This document shows positions 44,986-54,225 of a DNA stretch of 64,000 nt, in pieces; the stretch's first letter is position 1; each line of letters starts with the position of its first letter. The notes below the pieces were generated by a model. The model made no database searches and was not told the DNA's origin. It saw nothing but the letters and a program-made list of their open reading frames with translations. The DNA is from Chitinophagaceae bacterium (GTDB taxonomy: Bacteria > Bacteroidota > Bacteroidia > Chitinophagales > Chitinophagaceae): contig JAEUVD010000047.1 in assembly GCA_016787065.1 (NCBI GenBank), positions 1-64,000 of the forward strand, given 5' to 3'. A program made the translations under genes and the position numbers.

Positions 44986-46605
44986 ATGAGCATCGATATG
45001 CATTGTCATTCTTCGTCGAAACCGGTGATGAAAGAACCCGGTTATTCTAATACCCGCGATTTATTTGACCCACCTTACCTCGATAAAAATGTACAAAAAG
45101 GATTCGATTTTGAGTCAGAAGCTTTCCTGATTAACCTATTTAAGAAAGTGATAGAAAACCAATCCGGTGTTTTTCAACATAGTCAATCGCATTTTGATAG
45201 TATGTATAAAGGAGGTATCCGCGTTGCATGTATCTCCCTTACACCCATGGAAATAGGATTCAATGTTCTCAAACAAAATGCCGAAGGACGAGTACCCTTA
45301 CTAAAAAAAATAGCCTTTAAACGGCCCAACACAAAATACCTGGTGAATCCTAAACTCGTAAACGCCTTAACGGGTTATGATGTTGATTTGGTGGAAAAAT
45401 TACAAAGCTCACTGGGCGACTACTACGAAGGATTATTGCTTCGCGAATACCACATGTTAATGTCGTACAATAACCGATCCATTCAATCAGGTAATTTAAA
45501 TTATACCATTCGGATTCCGGCCAACAAAAGTGAATTTGACAAGTATGCGTACAAAGACAATAACCTTACCTTATTACTTTCAATCGAAGGTATGCACTCC
45601 CTCATGAAAGCGCCGCATATTGATTCGGTATTTGAAGGACAACAAGAAAAACGAAAATTTACACGAGGCGATATAAATCAGGAAATATTACTGCTCATCG
45701 ACCAACGCGTAGATGAGATGAAAAATACTTGGGCTGTTAAACCACTCTTCATTTCTATGATGCATCATTTTTGGAATGGACTTGGTGGACATGCACCGAG
45801 CTTAGGAAGAACGATTGGTGCCATTGTTTCACAGAATGAAGGTATGTATGCCGATTTTAATCAAAATGGCATCGCGGCAGTTTTAAAACTATTAAAGAAC
45901 AGTCCGATTTATGTAGATATAAAACACATGAGCCCTCAATGCCGAAAAACATACTATGAGCTCTTACAATTTCATCAAGAATTGAAACCCAAAACAGGCA
46001 ATAAAAAATTCAGATTCCCTGTTATCTGTTCACATACCGGTATTGCACCGGTTGCTTCGTTACAACATCTCATCGATCAACGTGCGAAGGAGGAAGATAT
46101 TATTAATGACAAAGGCAGTTTTTTGTTTAAAAGTTGTATTAATATCTGCAAACAGGAAATTGAATACATTATTGAAAGTGAAGGATTCATCGGTATTCAA
46201 CTCGATGAAAAGAGGATTGCCGGTAAACATGTTCGACAAAAACTCGAGAAGAAATACCAATCCAATATGCGTTTACTTTATGTAAAAATGCTTTGGGCTA
46301 ATATGTTCGAAGCCGTTCGTTTAACCGGTATAAAAGAAACTTGGGATGTACTTGCTATCGGAAGTGATTATGATGGATTGATAAATCATCTGGATCCGTA
46401 TCCAACGTCGGCTCACTTCGTTCAATTAAAACAAGACATGCTGCAATTTCTAAAGAGTAATGATGATATTATTGAAATGGATTTCTCGCTCACCCGAAAT
46501 GAAATCAACTCCTTACTTTTTGATTTTATCGATCGAAAAGAGGAGTTGATAGAACAGATTTTTCAAAAGAATGCCCTCCGTTTTATCCGGAGATGGATGA
46601 ATTAA
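44986..46605 (+). CDS. Membrane dipeptidase-like protein (peptidase M19)
   Basis: The 539-residue product fits the renal-dipeptidase family of zinc enzymes: metal-site 'DMHCHSS' at the N terminus, a bridging Glu in 'LLLSIEGMHSL', His residues in 'MMHHFWNGLGGHAPS' and 'VICSHTGIAPV', and the C-terminal 'LAIGSDYDGLINHLDPYP'. It is longer than typical members (about 330-400) because of an insert near 60-180. It has no signal peptide, so it is probably cytoplasmic and cleaves dipeptides or related amides. The stop overlaps the stop of the convergent sppA gene by 4 bases. Confidence 0.85.
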   Translation: MSIDMHCHSSSKPVMKEPGYSNTRDLFDPPYLDKNVQKGFDFESEAFLINLFKKVIENQSGVFQHSQSHFDSMYKGGIRVACISLTPMEIGFNVLKQNAEGRVPLLKKIAFKRPNTKYLVNPKLVNALTGYDVDLVEKLQSSLGDYYEGLLLREYHMLMSYNNRSIQSGNLNYTIRIPANKSEFDKYAYKDNNLTLLLSIEGMHSLMKAPHIDSVFEGQQEKRKFTRGDINQEILLLIDQRVDEMKNTWAVKPLFISMMHHFWNGLGGHAPSLGRTIGAIVSQNEGMYADFNQNGIAAVLKLLKNSPIYVDIKHMSPQCRKTYYELLQFHQELKPKTGNKKFRFPVICSHTGIAPVASLQHLIDQRAKEEDIINDKGSFLFKSCINICKQEIEYIIESEGFIGIQLDEKRIAGKHVRQKLEKKYQSNMRLLYVKMLWANMFEAVRLTGIKETWDVLAIGSDYDGLINHLDPYPTSAHFVQLKQDMLQFLKSNDDIIEMDFSLTRNEINSLLFDFIDRKEELIEQIFQKNALRFIRRWMN

Positions 46606-48356
46606 TTAATCTGAATGATCCAAGGCATTACCATTTGAATACGGTTATGTTGGCTTCTTATTTTTTGAATTTCCTTAAAAACTACATAGTCGTCGCCTAA
46701 TAACTTTTGCAGTTTGGCATCCTCTCCTTTCTTGCCCGTAATCGAGGCAATCAATTCGGCTATTTTATCTTTCGGTTTAGGATATTCTACAATTTTAAAT
46801 TCCTTTAGCTTAGCAATTTTAGCCACCGATTGTACGGCACGTTCTTGGTTACCTAAGGCATCTATTAGCTTCAGTTCTAAGGCTGTTTTACCTGTATACA
46901 CATGCCCTTGTGCTAAGTTCTCAACTGTTTGCATATCCATTTTTCTATTCTTAGCTACCAAAGATTTGAAACGGAAATACGTTGTATCTAAATAACTTTG
47001 AATCCAAGTTCGTTCCATATCCGACATGGGTCGGGTTAAATTAGGGAAGTCGGCATAATTAGATGTTTTAACGACGTCGGTTGTAATTCCCAATTTATTT
47101 TTCATAAACTCACCGGTATTCATTAATATACCTACCACACCAATACTTCCGGTTAAGGTATTCGCATCGGCAAATAAACTATCTGCAGCACATGCTATGT
47201 AATATCCACCACTTGCTGCGTAGTTACCCATACTTACCACTATAGGTTTCTTCTTTCTCAATTCCAATAATTCATGATAAATAACCTCACTTGCCAAAGC
47301 TGAACCTCCCGGTGAATTTACTCGAAGTACAACCCCTTTAATAGTTTCATCTTGTGCTATTCTTCTTATTTCTTTGGTCATATCCTTCGAGTAGATTTCA
47401 TTTTCTCCATTACTTTCTCCATCATAAATTGCTCCTTCTGCATATAACACGGCTATTTTATCCTTTGAATGATTTTTAGACGGTGTTCCATCTACATAAT
47501 CATCCGGTGTGATAAATTCGATTTTATCCTTTTCCTTTAATGCCAGTTTTGATTTCATCAAATGCTCTACGGAATCGCCATAGACCACACCATCAATAAA
47601 TTTTTCTCGTAAGGCATCCTGAGGGAAACGTACACTTCCATTATTAATTAATGAAGCTACACTGGCTGTATCTTTTCCCGATTTTTTTGCTAATGCTGTT
47701 AACACACCAGCATAAATATCGTTTACGATTTTTTGAAGTTGTGCTCTGTTAGCCTCACTGAAATCCTGACGGCTATACGGCTCATGGGCACCTTTAAACT
47801 GACCGCAATGGAAAGCTTCAGTTTTAATATCTAGTTTATCGAGGGTTCCTTTAAAGAACATACCAACAATAGCCAACCCTTTAAATTCAGCACCACCTTG
47901 CGGATTGATAAATGTTTTATCGCAAGCAGTTGAAACATAAATCGACTTTTGATCGGCAACTTCACCGTATGCATAAATAAATTTCTTTGAACTTCGGAAA
48001 TCAACTAAAGCCTCATATATATCGTGCAAGGTGCTCCAACCATTTTGGTTGATTCCTAATTTCACATAAATCCCTTTGATTTTAGCATCCGACTTTGCCT
48101 CTTTAATAGATTTCAAAACATCGTTTAAGCCAATGGTAGCAGATTCGCCCCCTGACAAACTTGCTAGTGGATTTTTTTGACTTTGCTCGCCATAACTTTC
48201 GTTTAAATCAAGGAGAAGAACAGAATTATCTTCAACCACAGTTTCATTGCCGCTTCCGCTGATTGCTACGATGCTTCCAAAGAAAATCATCATTAGAAAA
48301 CCGAAAGCGAAAAAGGCTAATAAACAGGCCAGAAAAATCTTCAAAAATTGCTTCAT
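46602..48356 (-). CDS. sppA: Signal peptide peptidase SppA, 67K type
   Basis: The 584-residue product is a double-domain SppA, a membrane serine protease with Ser/Lys dyad that digests cleaved signal peptides. I chose ATG 48356, which puts the membrane anchor ('FLKIFLACLLAFFAFGFLMM') at the N terminus and lies 18 bases after a TACTTTTG promoter element. The catalytic Lys is in 'HCGQFKGAHEPYSR' and the Ser in 'GNYAASGGYYIACAAD', with 'LTGSIGVVGILMN' after it. It is divergent from folK and convergent with the M19 dipeptidase. Confidence 0.95.
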   Translation of the reverse strand: MKQFLKIFLACLLAFFAFGFLMMIFFGSIVAISGSGNETVVEDNSVLLLDLNESYGEQSQKNPLASLSGGESATIGLNDVLKSIKEAKSDAKIKGIYVKLGINQNGWSTLHDIYEALVDFRSSKKFIYAYGEVADQKSIYVSTACDKTFINPQGGAEFKGLAIVGMFFKGTLDKLDIKTEAFHCGQFKGAHEPYSRQDFSEANRAQLQKIVNDIYAGVLTALAKKSGKDTASVASLINNGSVRFPQDALREKFIDGVVYGDSVEHLMKSKLALKEKDKIEFITPDDYVDGTPSKNHSKDKIAVLYAEGAIYDGESNGENEIYSKDMTKEIRRIAQDETIKGVVLRVNSPGGSALASEVIYHELLELRKKKPIVVSMGNYAASGGYYIACAADSLFADANTLTGSIGVVGILMNTGEFMKNKLGITTDVVKTSNYADFPNLTRPMSDMERTWIQSYLDTTYFRFKSLVAKNRKMDMQTVENLAQGHVYTGKTALELKLIDALGNQERAVQSVAKIAKLKEFKIVEYPKPKDKIAELIASITGKKGEDAKLQKLLGDDYVVFKEIQKIRSQHNRIQMVMPWIIQIN

Positions 48357-48374
48357 TTCTATATAGTTTTGGGG

Positions 48375-48382
48375 CAAAAGTA
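48375..48382 (-). promoter_or_regulatory. -7 promoter element of sppA
   Basis: TACTTTTG on the minus strand matches TAnnTTTG and ends 18 bases before the ATG at 48356, supporting that start over the one at 48404. Confidence 0.6.
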
Positions 48383-48416
48383 CATGAAGCTCAACGGGTT
48401 TCAAGGCAAGTAAAGT

Positions 48417-48911
48417 ATGAACGGTATTATTCTAATTATAGGAGGCAATCTCGGGAATCGAGAAGAATCGCTTCGAGCCTGCCGAAACGCGCTTCAATCC
48501 AATCAAGTACATATTGTTCGCATTTCATCGGTGTTTGAAACTGCATCCTGGGGAAATACGGACAACCCTCCTTTTTTGAATCAAGTACTGGAAATTAAAA
48601 CATCCTTACTTCCGGAGGAGCTTATGGATTATTGTTTGGATATCGAACAACGTTTAGGACGAACTCGCAGCCAAAAATGGGAAAGCAGAGTAATTGATAT
48701 TGATATTCTATTTTATCATCATATAATTTATCAAAGTGATCGTTTGCGAATACCTCATCCTCATATTGCATCGCGACGTTTTGTTTTAGAACCTTTGGCT
48801 GAAATGATTCCAAACGAAATACATCCTGTAAGTTTACTTCAGATAAAAACATTATTGGATCGATGTTCTGATGAACTTCCTGTTCAAAAAATTAGCTCCT
48901 CATACGAATGA
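48417..48911 (+). CDS. folK: 2-amino-4-hydroxy-6-hydroxymethyldihydropteridine diphosphokinase (HPPK)
   Basis: The 164-residue product is FolK, which transfers pyrophosphate from ATP to 6-hydroxymethyl-dihydropterin in folate synthesis. Family motifs are 'IILIIGGNLGNREESL', 'SSVFETASWG', 'PPFLNQVLEIKT', 'LGRTRSQKWESRVIDIDILFY' and 'IPHPHIASRRFVLEPLAEM'. The length is typical. It is divergent from sppA; the downstream TMTC-like gene follows on the same strand after about 106 bases. Confidence 0.96.
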   Translation: MNGIILIIGGNLGNREESLRACRNALQSNQVHIVRISSVFETASWGNTDNPPFLNQVLEIKTSLLPEELMDYCLDIEQRLGRTRSQKWESRVIDIDILFYHHIIYQSDRLRIPHPHIASRRFVLEPLAEMIPNEIHPVSLLQIKTLLDRCSDELPVQKISSSYE

Positions 48912-49017
48912 TCTGAGAGAAACCAGTTTTGGTAGAACACGAAGAAATTACTTCGTATCAAAACAGCAGAAAAAACGGATTCAACTTCATGATTATGCTT
49001 ATTTTAGCCCTTCAATT

Positions 49018-51120
49018 ATGGCTAAAATTAAACCCAACAATACAACAGTTAAGAAAGAAGTTGTAACTGAATCGCGCAAGCAGCAAGAACAGGTATCTCC
49101 TATTTTACCTATGGCAGACGATACAACGGGCAACTCCATCTTTTCAATGGTAACCAAGGGCATGATCCCCTATCTGCTTATACTAATTCTTGCTATTTTA
49201 GTTTACGCCAATACCTTCAAGCATCAATTTGCCTTGGATGATGATATTGTAATTTGCAAGAATGAACACGTAATGCAAGGAATTGGAGGACTAAAAGGAA
49301 TTTTCACGCAAGATTTATTCGATAGCTATTATAAGCAAATGAATACCCGTGCACAGTTAAGTGGAGGTCGTTACCGTCCGTTATCAGTGGCCACTTTTGC
49401 TTTAGAACAAGAAATTATTGGCACTATACCCATGCCGGATTCGATAGCTACCATTGGCGACAGCACAGCACAACGACAAGCCTATAACCAGTTTCTAAGC
49501 AACTACTTTATGAATGGTTGGGATAAAAATAAAAATGGAAAAGGAGATCCTGGTGAAGATGCCAATGGGGATGGATTATTTAATGACAAGGATACTAAAA
49601 CTCCGGGACTTGGTTTGCGCCATGTAAACAATGCTATTTTATTTGGATTAGCCTGTTGTACCATTTTCTTATTTCTTTCACAGATTATTTTTAAACAGAA
49701 TAAATGGGTTGCCTTGCTAATTACACTGCTTTTTGCAGCCCATCCTATTCATACGGAAGTGGTGGCCAATATTAAAAGTAGAGATGAAATTCTATCTATC
49801 GGGTTCATGATGCTTACCTTGTACACAGCCCACCGATTTGCCCAAGAACGCACCTGGAAATTTTTACTTTTCTCTGCCTTATCCATGCTTTGTGCCTTGC
49901 TTTCTAAAGAATATGGTGGAACCCTTGTTTTTCTAATCCCAATTTCGCTTTACCTTTTCGAGGATGGATTACAACTGAGTAAAAACCTTAAATTGTATTT
50001 GAGTTATGCTGTAATAGGTATCGTTTATGTGCTCATGCGTCGAGGTGCAGGGTTGGTTGGTGAATCGGATTTACAAGACACGGAATTACTAAACAACCCT
50101 TATCAATTAGCTACCGAAGCACAACGCTACGCTACCATGTTTTTTATCTTTCTTAAATACCTGTGGCTTCAAATTTATCCTGCTACCCTTGTTTCTGATT
50201 ACGGGTATAATAGTATCCCTTATAAGTCTTTTTCCGATCCGGGAACATTGCTCGGCATGGTGCTTTTCTTTGGTATGATAGGATTAACCTTCTTCTTGCT
50301 AAAGAAACGAAATTGGATGGCTTTCCCATTAGCCTTCTATTTATTAAATATACTTTTAGTAACCAATTTCGTTTTCAATATTGGTGCTACCATGGGTGAA
50401 CGTTTAGTATTTCATTCTTCCTTAGGCTTTTGTATTTTTTTAGGTTACGGAATATACTACTTCTCCAAAAAAATGAATATGGCCGTACTAAGTGCTGTTC
50501 TTTTATTACCCATTTTAGTTCTGTATAGTATGAAAACCTTTTCGAGAAATAAAGCATGGAAGAACGATATTTCATTAGCTATAACGGATGTTGAACTACA
50601 ACCAAACAGTATTGCTTTGAATGGTAACGCAGCATCAAGAAATATAGATTTATCGGAATTGCCTCAGAATAAAGATCGAATGAAAGAGTTTTTGAACAAG
50701 TCAATTAGGTATGGTCGAAAGGCGATAAGCATGCATGATCAGTTTGTGAACGGTTATCTTAATTTAGGATTAGCTTATGCTAAAATGGATCAGTATGATT
50801 CTGCGAAAGTATGTTGGGATAAAGCATTTTCTATTTATCCGAGCCATCCGCAAAAACTCTTGTTTTATAACCTTTTATCAGATACTTACTATCAAAAAGG
50901 ATTTAATTTAGGCGGGAAGCAACAATGGCATGATGGCAAATTGTTATTGCAAAAAGCGGTTGAAATTAATCCGTATAATTCACGGTATTGGTATGATTTA
51001 GGTGGTTTCGCGTATAACGACCATGATTATGAACTTTCAAAAATGGCTTGGCGAAAAGCATATGAAATAAACCCTAATGACCCCGAGATTATTAAAGTTC
51101 AAGCGTTGTTCCCTCAATAA
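49018..51120 (+). CDS. TMTC-like polytopic membrane protein with C-terminal TPRs
   Basis: The 700-residue product has about ten membrane helices over residues 35-530 and TPR repeats in the C-terminal 150 residues ('GYLNLGLAYAKMDQYDSAKVCW', 'YWYDLGGFAYNDHDYELSKMAW'). Motifs 'YRPLSVATFALE', 'LLFAAHPIHTEVVANIKSRDEIL' and 'LLSKEYGGTLVFL' are those of the TMTC/DUF1736 family, relatives of GT-C O-mannosyltransferases. Bacterial members may glycosylate exported proteins, but this is not established. ATG 49018 is chosen because the track back to 48871 overlaps folK and is polar. A 50-residue insert near 150-210 carries an Asp/Asn/Gly-rich 'KNGKGDPGEDANGDG' loop like a calcium site. Confidence 0.82.
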   Translation: MAKIKPNNTTVKKEVVTESRKQQEQVSPILPMADDTTGNSIFSMVTKGMIPYLLILILAILVYANTFKHQFALDDDIVICKNEHVMQGIGGLKGIFTQDLFDSYYKQMNTRAQLSGGRYRPLSVATFALEQEIIGTIPMPDSIATIGDSTAQRQAYNQFLSNYFMNGWDKNKNGKGDPGEDANGDGLFNDKDTKTPGLGLRHVNNAILFGLACCTIFLFLSQIIFKQNKWVALLITLLFAAHPIHTEVVANIKSRDEILSIGFMMLTLYTAHRFAQERTWKFLLFSALSMLCALLSKEYGGTLVFLIPISLYLFEDGLQLSKNLKLYLSYAVIGIVYVLMRRGAGLVGESDLQDTELLNNPYQLATEAQRYATMFFIFLKYLWLQIYPATLVSDYGYNSIPYKSFSDPGTLLGMVLFFGMIGLTFFLLKKRNWMAFPLAFYLLNILLVTNFVFNIGATMGERLVFHSSLGFCIFLGYGIYYFSKKMNMAVLSAVLLLPILVLYSMKTFSRNKAWKNDISLAITDVELQPNSIALNGNAASRNIDLSELPQNKDRMKEFLNKSIRYGRKAISMHDQFVNGYLNLGLAYAKMDQYDSAKVCWDKAFSIYPSHPQKLLFYNLLSDTYYQKGFNLGGKQQWHDGKLLLQKAVEINPYNSRYWYDLGGFAYNDHDYELSKMAWRKAYEINPNDPEIIKVQALFPQ

Positions 51121-51173
51121 AACATTGGTCTTATTTTTCTTTCTGTAAAGAATCTAACAGAGTAAAGAATTGC

Positions 51174-52355
51174 TTATTCAAAATCGGGATACAATAAATA
51201 CTTCTTTCTAGTTTTCTTAAATAAAGAAAGTTCTCGTTGCCAAGATTTTCGAATGTCGTTAACAGCAACTTTTTGTTGAATTTGTTTTCTTAAGGAAGCT
51301 GTTCCCGCAAGTTTCTCGAAAAATGAATTAAAGAATTTAGAAGTATCCGATGTTTCTTTATAAGCTTCAATAAGAAAATCTAAGTTCATTTGATTTTTGA
51401 GCAAATTATTGAGTTTGGCCATTGGTTGATGTAAATCCATCCCGTAACAAACCTTTCCTTCCAACGGAGGGTTCTTGGCTCCTTCCATACTTACCGGTGT
51501 AAATTCAAAATCCATGTTTTTAAAATCCGGATGCCCCCAAACTTCAAAAGGAGTTTCAGTTCCTCGGCCAACACTTACGTTTGTGCCTTCAAACAAACAC
51601 AACGATGGATATAACAAAATAGCAGCATCTGTTTTTAAATTAGGCGAAGGCGGAATGGGAACATGATAACGGCTACGATGGGTATAATTTTTACAGGATA
51701 TAATTTTAAGCGCACATTTTTTCCCTTGGTTCAACCATTTTTCACCATTAAGCATTTGAGCATATTCAGCAACCGTCATACCATGTACAATAGGCACGCG
51801 CTGCATACCTACAAAAGACTGATACTTTTTTTCTAATACCGGCCCATCCACATAAAACCCATTCGGATTAGGTCGGTCGAGAATAAGCATAGTTATACCT
51901 GTTTCAGCGCAAGCCTCCATCATATACTGCATGGAGGAAATGTAAGTATAGAATCTTGCACCAACATCCTGAATATCAAATACAACAATGTCAATACCCT
52001 TCATACTTTCCTTCGATGGTTTTTTACTTGCACCATACATACTAGTAATGGTTAATCCTGTTTTAGTATCTATACCACTTTTTACTTTTTCACCGGCATC
52101 AGCAGTTCCGCGAAAACCATGTTCAGGAGCAAAAATTTTAACGATATTAATTTTAGCGTAAAGTAGTGTATCAACCAGATGCACGGAACCAATCATTGAG
52201 GTTTGATTTACGAGCAAGGCTACTCTTTTGTTTTTCAATAAATGCATATAAGAAGCGGTTTGCTCTGCCCCGGTTACTATAGGTTCCGGTTTCCTGATGG
52301 CATAGGTAGACCATGATAAACTTATCAAAAGGAATAGCAGAAGATAATTTTTCAT
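51174..52355 (-). CDS. DUF1343 / NamZ-like exo-beta-N-acetylmuramidase, exported
   Basis: The 393-residue product has a signal peptide (about 1-19) and the DUF1343 family motifs: 'KRVALLVNQTSMIG', the key 'IFAPEHGFRGTADAGE', 'FDIQDVGARFYTYISSM', 'ILDRPNPNGFYVDGPVLE' and 'NVSVGRGTETPFEVWGHP'. Characterised members (NamZ) cleave terminal MurNAc from peptidoglycan fragments, so this likely serves cell-wall recycling in the periplasm. A TAGATTTG element lies exactly 4 bases before the ATG. It is divergent from the DUF721 gene. Confidence 0.92.
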   Translation of the reverse strand: MKNYLLLFLLISLSWSTYAIRKPEPIVTGAEQTASYMHLLKNKRVALLVNQTSMIGSVHLVDTLLYAKINIVKIFAPEHGFRGTADAGEKVKSGIDTKTGLTITSMYGASKKPSKESMKGIDIVVFDIQDVGARFYTYISSMQYMMEACAETGITMLILDRPNPNGFYVDGPVLEKKYQSFVGMQRVPIVHGMTVAEYAQMLNGEKWLNQGKKCALKIISCKNYTHRSRYHVPIPPSPNLKTDAAILLYPSLCLFEGTNVSVGRGTETPFEVWGHPDFKNMDFEFTPVSMEGAKNPPLEGKVCYGMDLHQPMAKLNNLLKNQMNLDFLIEAYKETSDTSKFFNSFFEKLAGTASLRKQIQQKVAVNDIRKSWQRELSLFKKTRKKYLLYPDFE

Positions 52356-52359
52356 GCAA

Positions 52360-52367
52360 CAAATCTA
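52360..52367 (-). promoter_or_regulatory. -7 element 4 nt before the NamZ-like start codon
   Basis: TAGATTTG on the minus strand is an exact TAnnTTTG match separated from the ATG at 52355 by four bases (TTGC). Confidence 0.6.
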
Positions 52368-52426
52368 ACTTAGTTTTGCCCAATCCCTGTAACAAACACC
52401 GTTCAGGTTTTTTTAAATTAACTATT

Positions 52427-52705
52427 GTGTTATACTCTGTATCTGAAGCAATTCAAAAAATGTTGAATGAAAGTCATTGGAAGTATCGTTATCAACTAAC
52501 GAAATTGCGCGAAGACTGGGAAAAATTAATGGGCAAAACGGTAGCTAAACATACCACCGATCTCATGATACGCGATCATGTATTATATATTTACACCGAT
52601 GTAGCTGCACTGAAAAATGAACTATCCTATAACAAAGGTTTGCTCATAGCCAAACTCAATCAGTACTTGGGCGAGCAATTTATTCAGGATATTGTAGTAC
52701 GTTAA
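52427..52705 (+). CDS. DUF721 domain protein (DciA-like fold)
   Basis: The 92-residue product matches the DUF721 family: 'LREDWEKLMGKTVAKHTTDL' then 'LYIYTDVAALKNELSYNKGLLI' and 'FIQDIVVR'. Relatives in other phyla include DciA, which helps load the replicative helicase; whether that holds here is unknown. GTG 52427 gives the usual N terminus ('SVSEAIQKMLNE'); the first ATG is at 52460 and would cut into it. The gene is small, cytoplasmic and divergent from the NamZ-like gene. Confidence 0.82.
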   Translation: MLYSVSEAIQKMLNESHWKYRYQLTKLREDWEKLMGKTVAKHTTDLMIRDHVLYIYTDVAALKNELSYNKGLLIAKLNQYLGEQFIQDIVVR

Positions 52706-52934
52706 ACGAAAGGAAGTTACTACAAGAATAGGTCGTCGATTTCTACATTTCAATTAGAAAATGCTTCTTAACCTTGGGCGATTACCTATTGGAATTTAAA
52801 AAGGAAGTGTCTTACCTGATGTATAGGAATGAAATTTCTTGGTTATATATTTCCTTATAACACGCACTAAGTTTGAAATTGGTTGGCATTTAAGAGTAGA
52901 TTTTAATCAATTATCATTCCCATCTAAAAATGTT

Positions 52935-52942
52935 TATTTTTG
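52935..52942 (+). promoter_or_regulatory. -7 promoter element of the flavoprotein operon
   Basis: TATTTTTG matches TAnnTTTG and ends 16 bases before the ATG at 52959, supporting that start over the upstream ATG at 52839. Confidence 0.6.
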
Positions 52943-52958
52943 TCGCGCCTCAGAAAAT

Positions 52959-54209
52959 ATGAAAAAAACAGATGTACTAGTAATTGGTGCCGGCCCCTCT
53001 GGAACCATCGCTGCTTCGCTGATTAAGAAAGCAGGTTTTGATGTAATTATTGTTGAAAAACTTCTTTTCCCTCGATTTGTAATTGGCGAAAGTTTACTTC
53101 CTCGATGTATGGAAGCTTTAGATGAAGCCGGTTTTCTGGAAGCTGTTAAAGCACAGGGATTTCAGGAAAAATTCGGTGCCAAATTCGTAATGAATAATAA
53201 CGAAATTTGTGATTTCAATTTCAACGAAAAACATACCCAAGGTTTCGATTGGACATGGCAAGTACCACGAGCTAATTTTGACAAAACCCTAGCCGATGAA
53301 TGTGAAAAAATGGGCATTCCGGTTGAATATGAAACAGAAGTTACGGATATAAAAATAAATGCCGACGACGAAAGTTCAATTACTACGGTACGCTACACCG
53401 ATGGAAGCACCGAAGAAATACATGCTCGTTTCATTGTGGATGGAAGTGGCTATGGCCGGGTAATTCCGCGGTTATTCGGATTGGAAAAAGACAGTAATCT
53501 TCCACCGCGTGAAACACTCTTCACTCATTATGAAGATAAAAATCGAGATCGCGTAGCCCAAGAGCCAAATCGCATAACCATCTTTGTTTATAATGAAACA
53601 ACTTGGGTTTGGGTTATACCATTTAGTAATGGCGTTACATCCGTAGGATTTGTAGGTTTCCCTGATGTGTTCGAAACATTATCAGGAACTCCAGATGAAA
53701 ATATGCGCTTCCTCATTAATTCACACCCTGAACTTAAAGAACGATTTGGCGATTGCACCATGCTCTTTGAACCAGTTACACTGAAAAGCTGGAGTGCTAC
53801 AACCGATAGATTTTATGGTAAAGGATTTGTGCTTACCGGAAACGTTACTGAATTCTTGGATCCCATGTTTTCAAGTGGTGTAACACTGGCAAGTGTATCG
53901 GCACAAAATGCCGGACATTTAGTTATTAAAAAATTACAAGGCCAAGAGGTTGATTGGGAGAAAGAATATATGGAGCCTTGTATGCAAGGTGTAAATGTAT
54001 TCAGAACCTTTGTGATGGGTTGGTATGATGGCGATTTACATACCATTTTCTTTGCCAAAAATCAGAATGAAGATATGCGCCGACAAATATGTTCGGTGTT
54101 GGCCGGTTATGTTTGGGATGAAAGTAATCCGTTTGTTCGGAATCATAGCAAACAGGTAAAAACCTTGGCAAATTATATTCGAAATTCCTCCGAAGTAAAT
54201 CCTGTTTAG
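52959..54209 (+). CDS. FAD-dependent oxidoreductase, flavin-dependent halogenase-like
   Basis: The 416-residue product starts with the FAD-binding 'DVLVIGAGPSGTIAASLIKKAG' and has 'VIGESLLPRCMEAL', a second FAD motif 'VDGSGYGRVIPRL', and the C-terminal 'GFVLTGNVTEFLDPMFSSGVT'. It carries 'TTWVWVIPFSNG', which fits the WxWxIP signature of flavin-dependent halogenases; relatives also include geranylgeranyl-reductase-like and flexirubin-pathway enzymes. The substrate is unknown, and no obvious polyketide or aryl-polyene genes lie beside it. It is followed after 16 bases by a TPR gene and then a GNAT gene in the same direction. Confidence 0.85.
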   Translation: MKKTDVLVIGAGPSGTIAASLIKKAGFDVIIVEKLLFPRFVIGESLLPRCMEALDEAGFLEAVKAQGFQEKFGAKFVMNNNEICDFNFNEKHTQGFDWTWQVPRANFDKTLADECEKMGIPVEYETEVTDIKINADDESSITTVRYTDGSTEEIHARFIVDGSGYGRVIPRLFGLEKDSNLPPRETLFTHYEDKNRDRVAQEPNRITIFVYNETTWVWVIPFSNGVTSVGFVGFPDVFETLSGTPDENMRFLINSHPELKERFGDCTMLFEPVTLKSWSATTDRFYGKGFVLTGNVTEFLDPMFSSGVTLASVSAQNAGHLVIKKLQGQEVDWEKEYMEPCMQGVNVFRTFVMGWYDGDLHTIFFAKNQNEDMRRQICSVLAGYVWDESNPFVRNHSKQVKTLANYIRNSSEVNPV

Positions 54210-54225
54210 CATTACCTTTAATGTC

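Noticed and set aside
48871..49017. Long N-terminal extension of the TMTC-like protein
   Set aside because: It overlaps the folK coding end, is polar and unlike the family. ATG 49018 fits better.
52839..52958. N-terminal extension of the halogenase-like flavoprotein
   Set aside because: A TATTTTTG promoter element lies within it and the FAD-binding motif begins right after ATG 52959.
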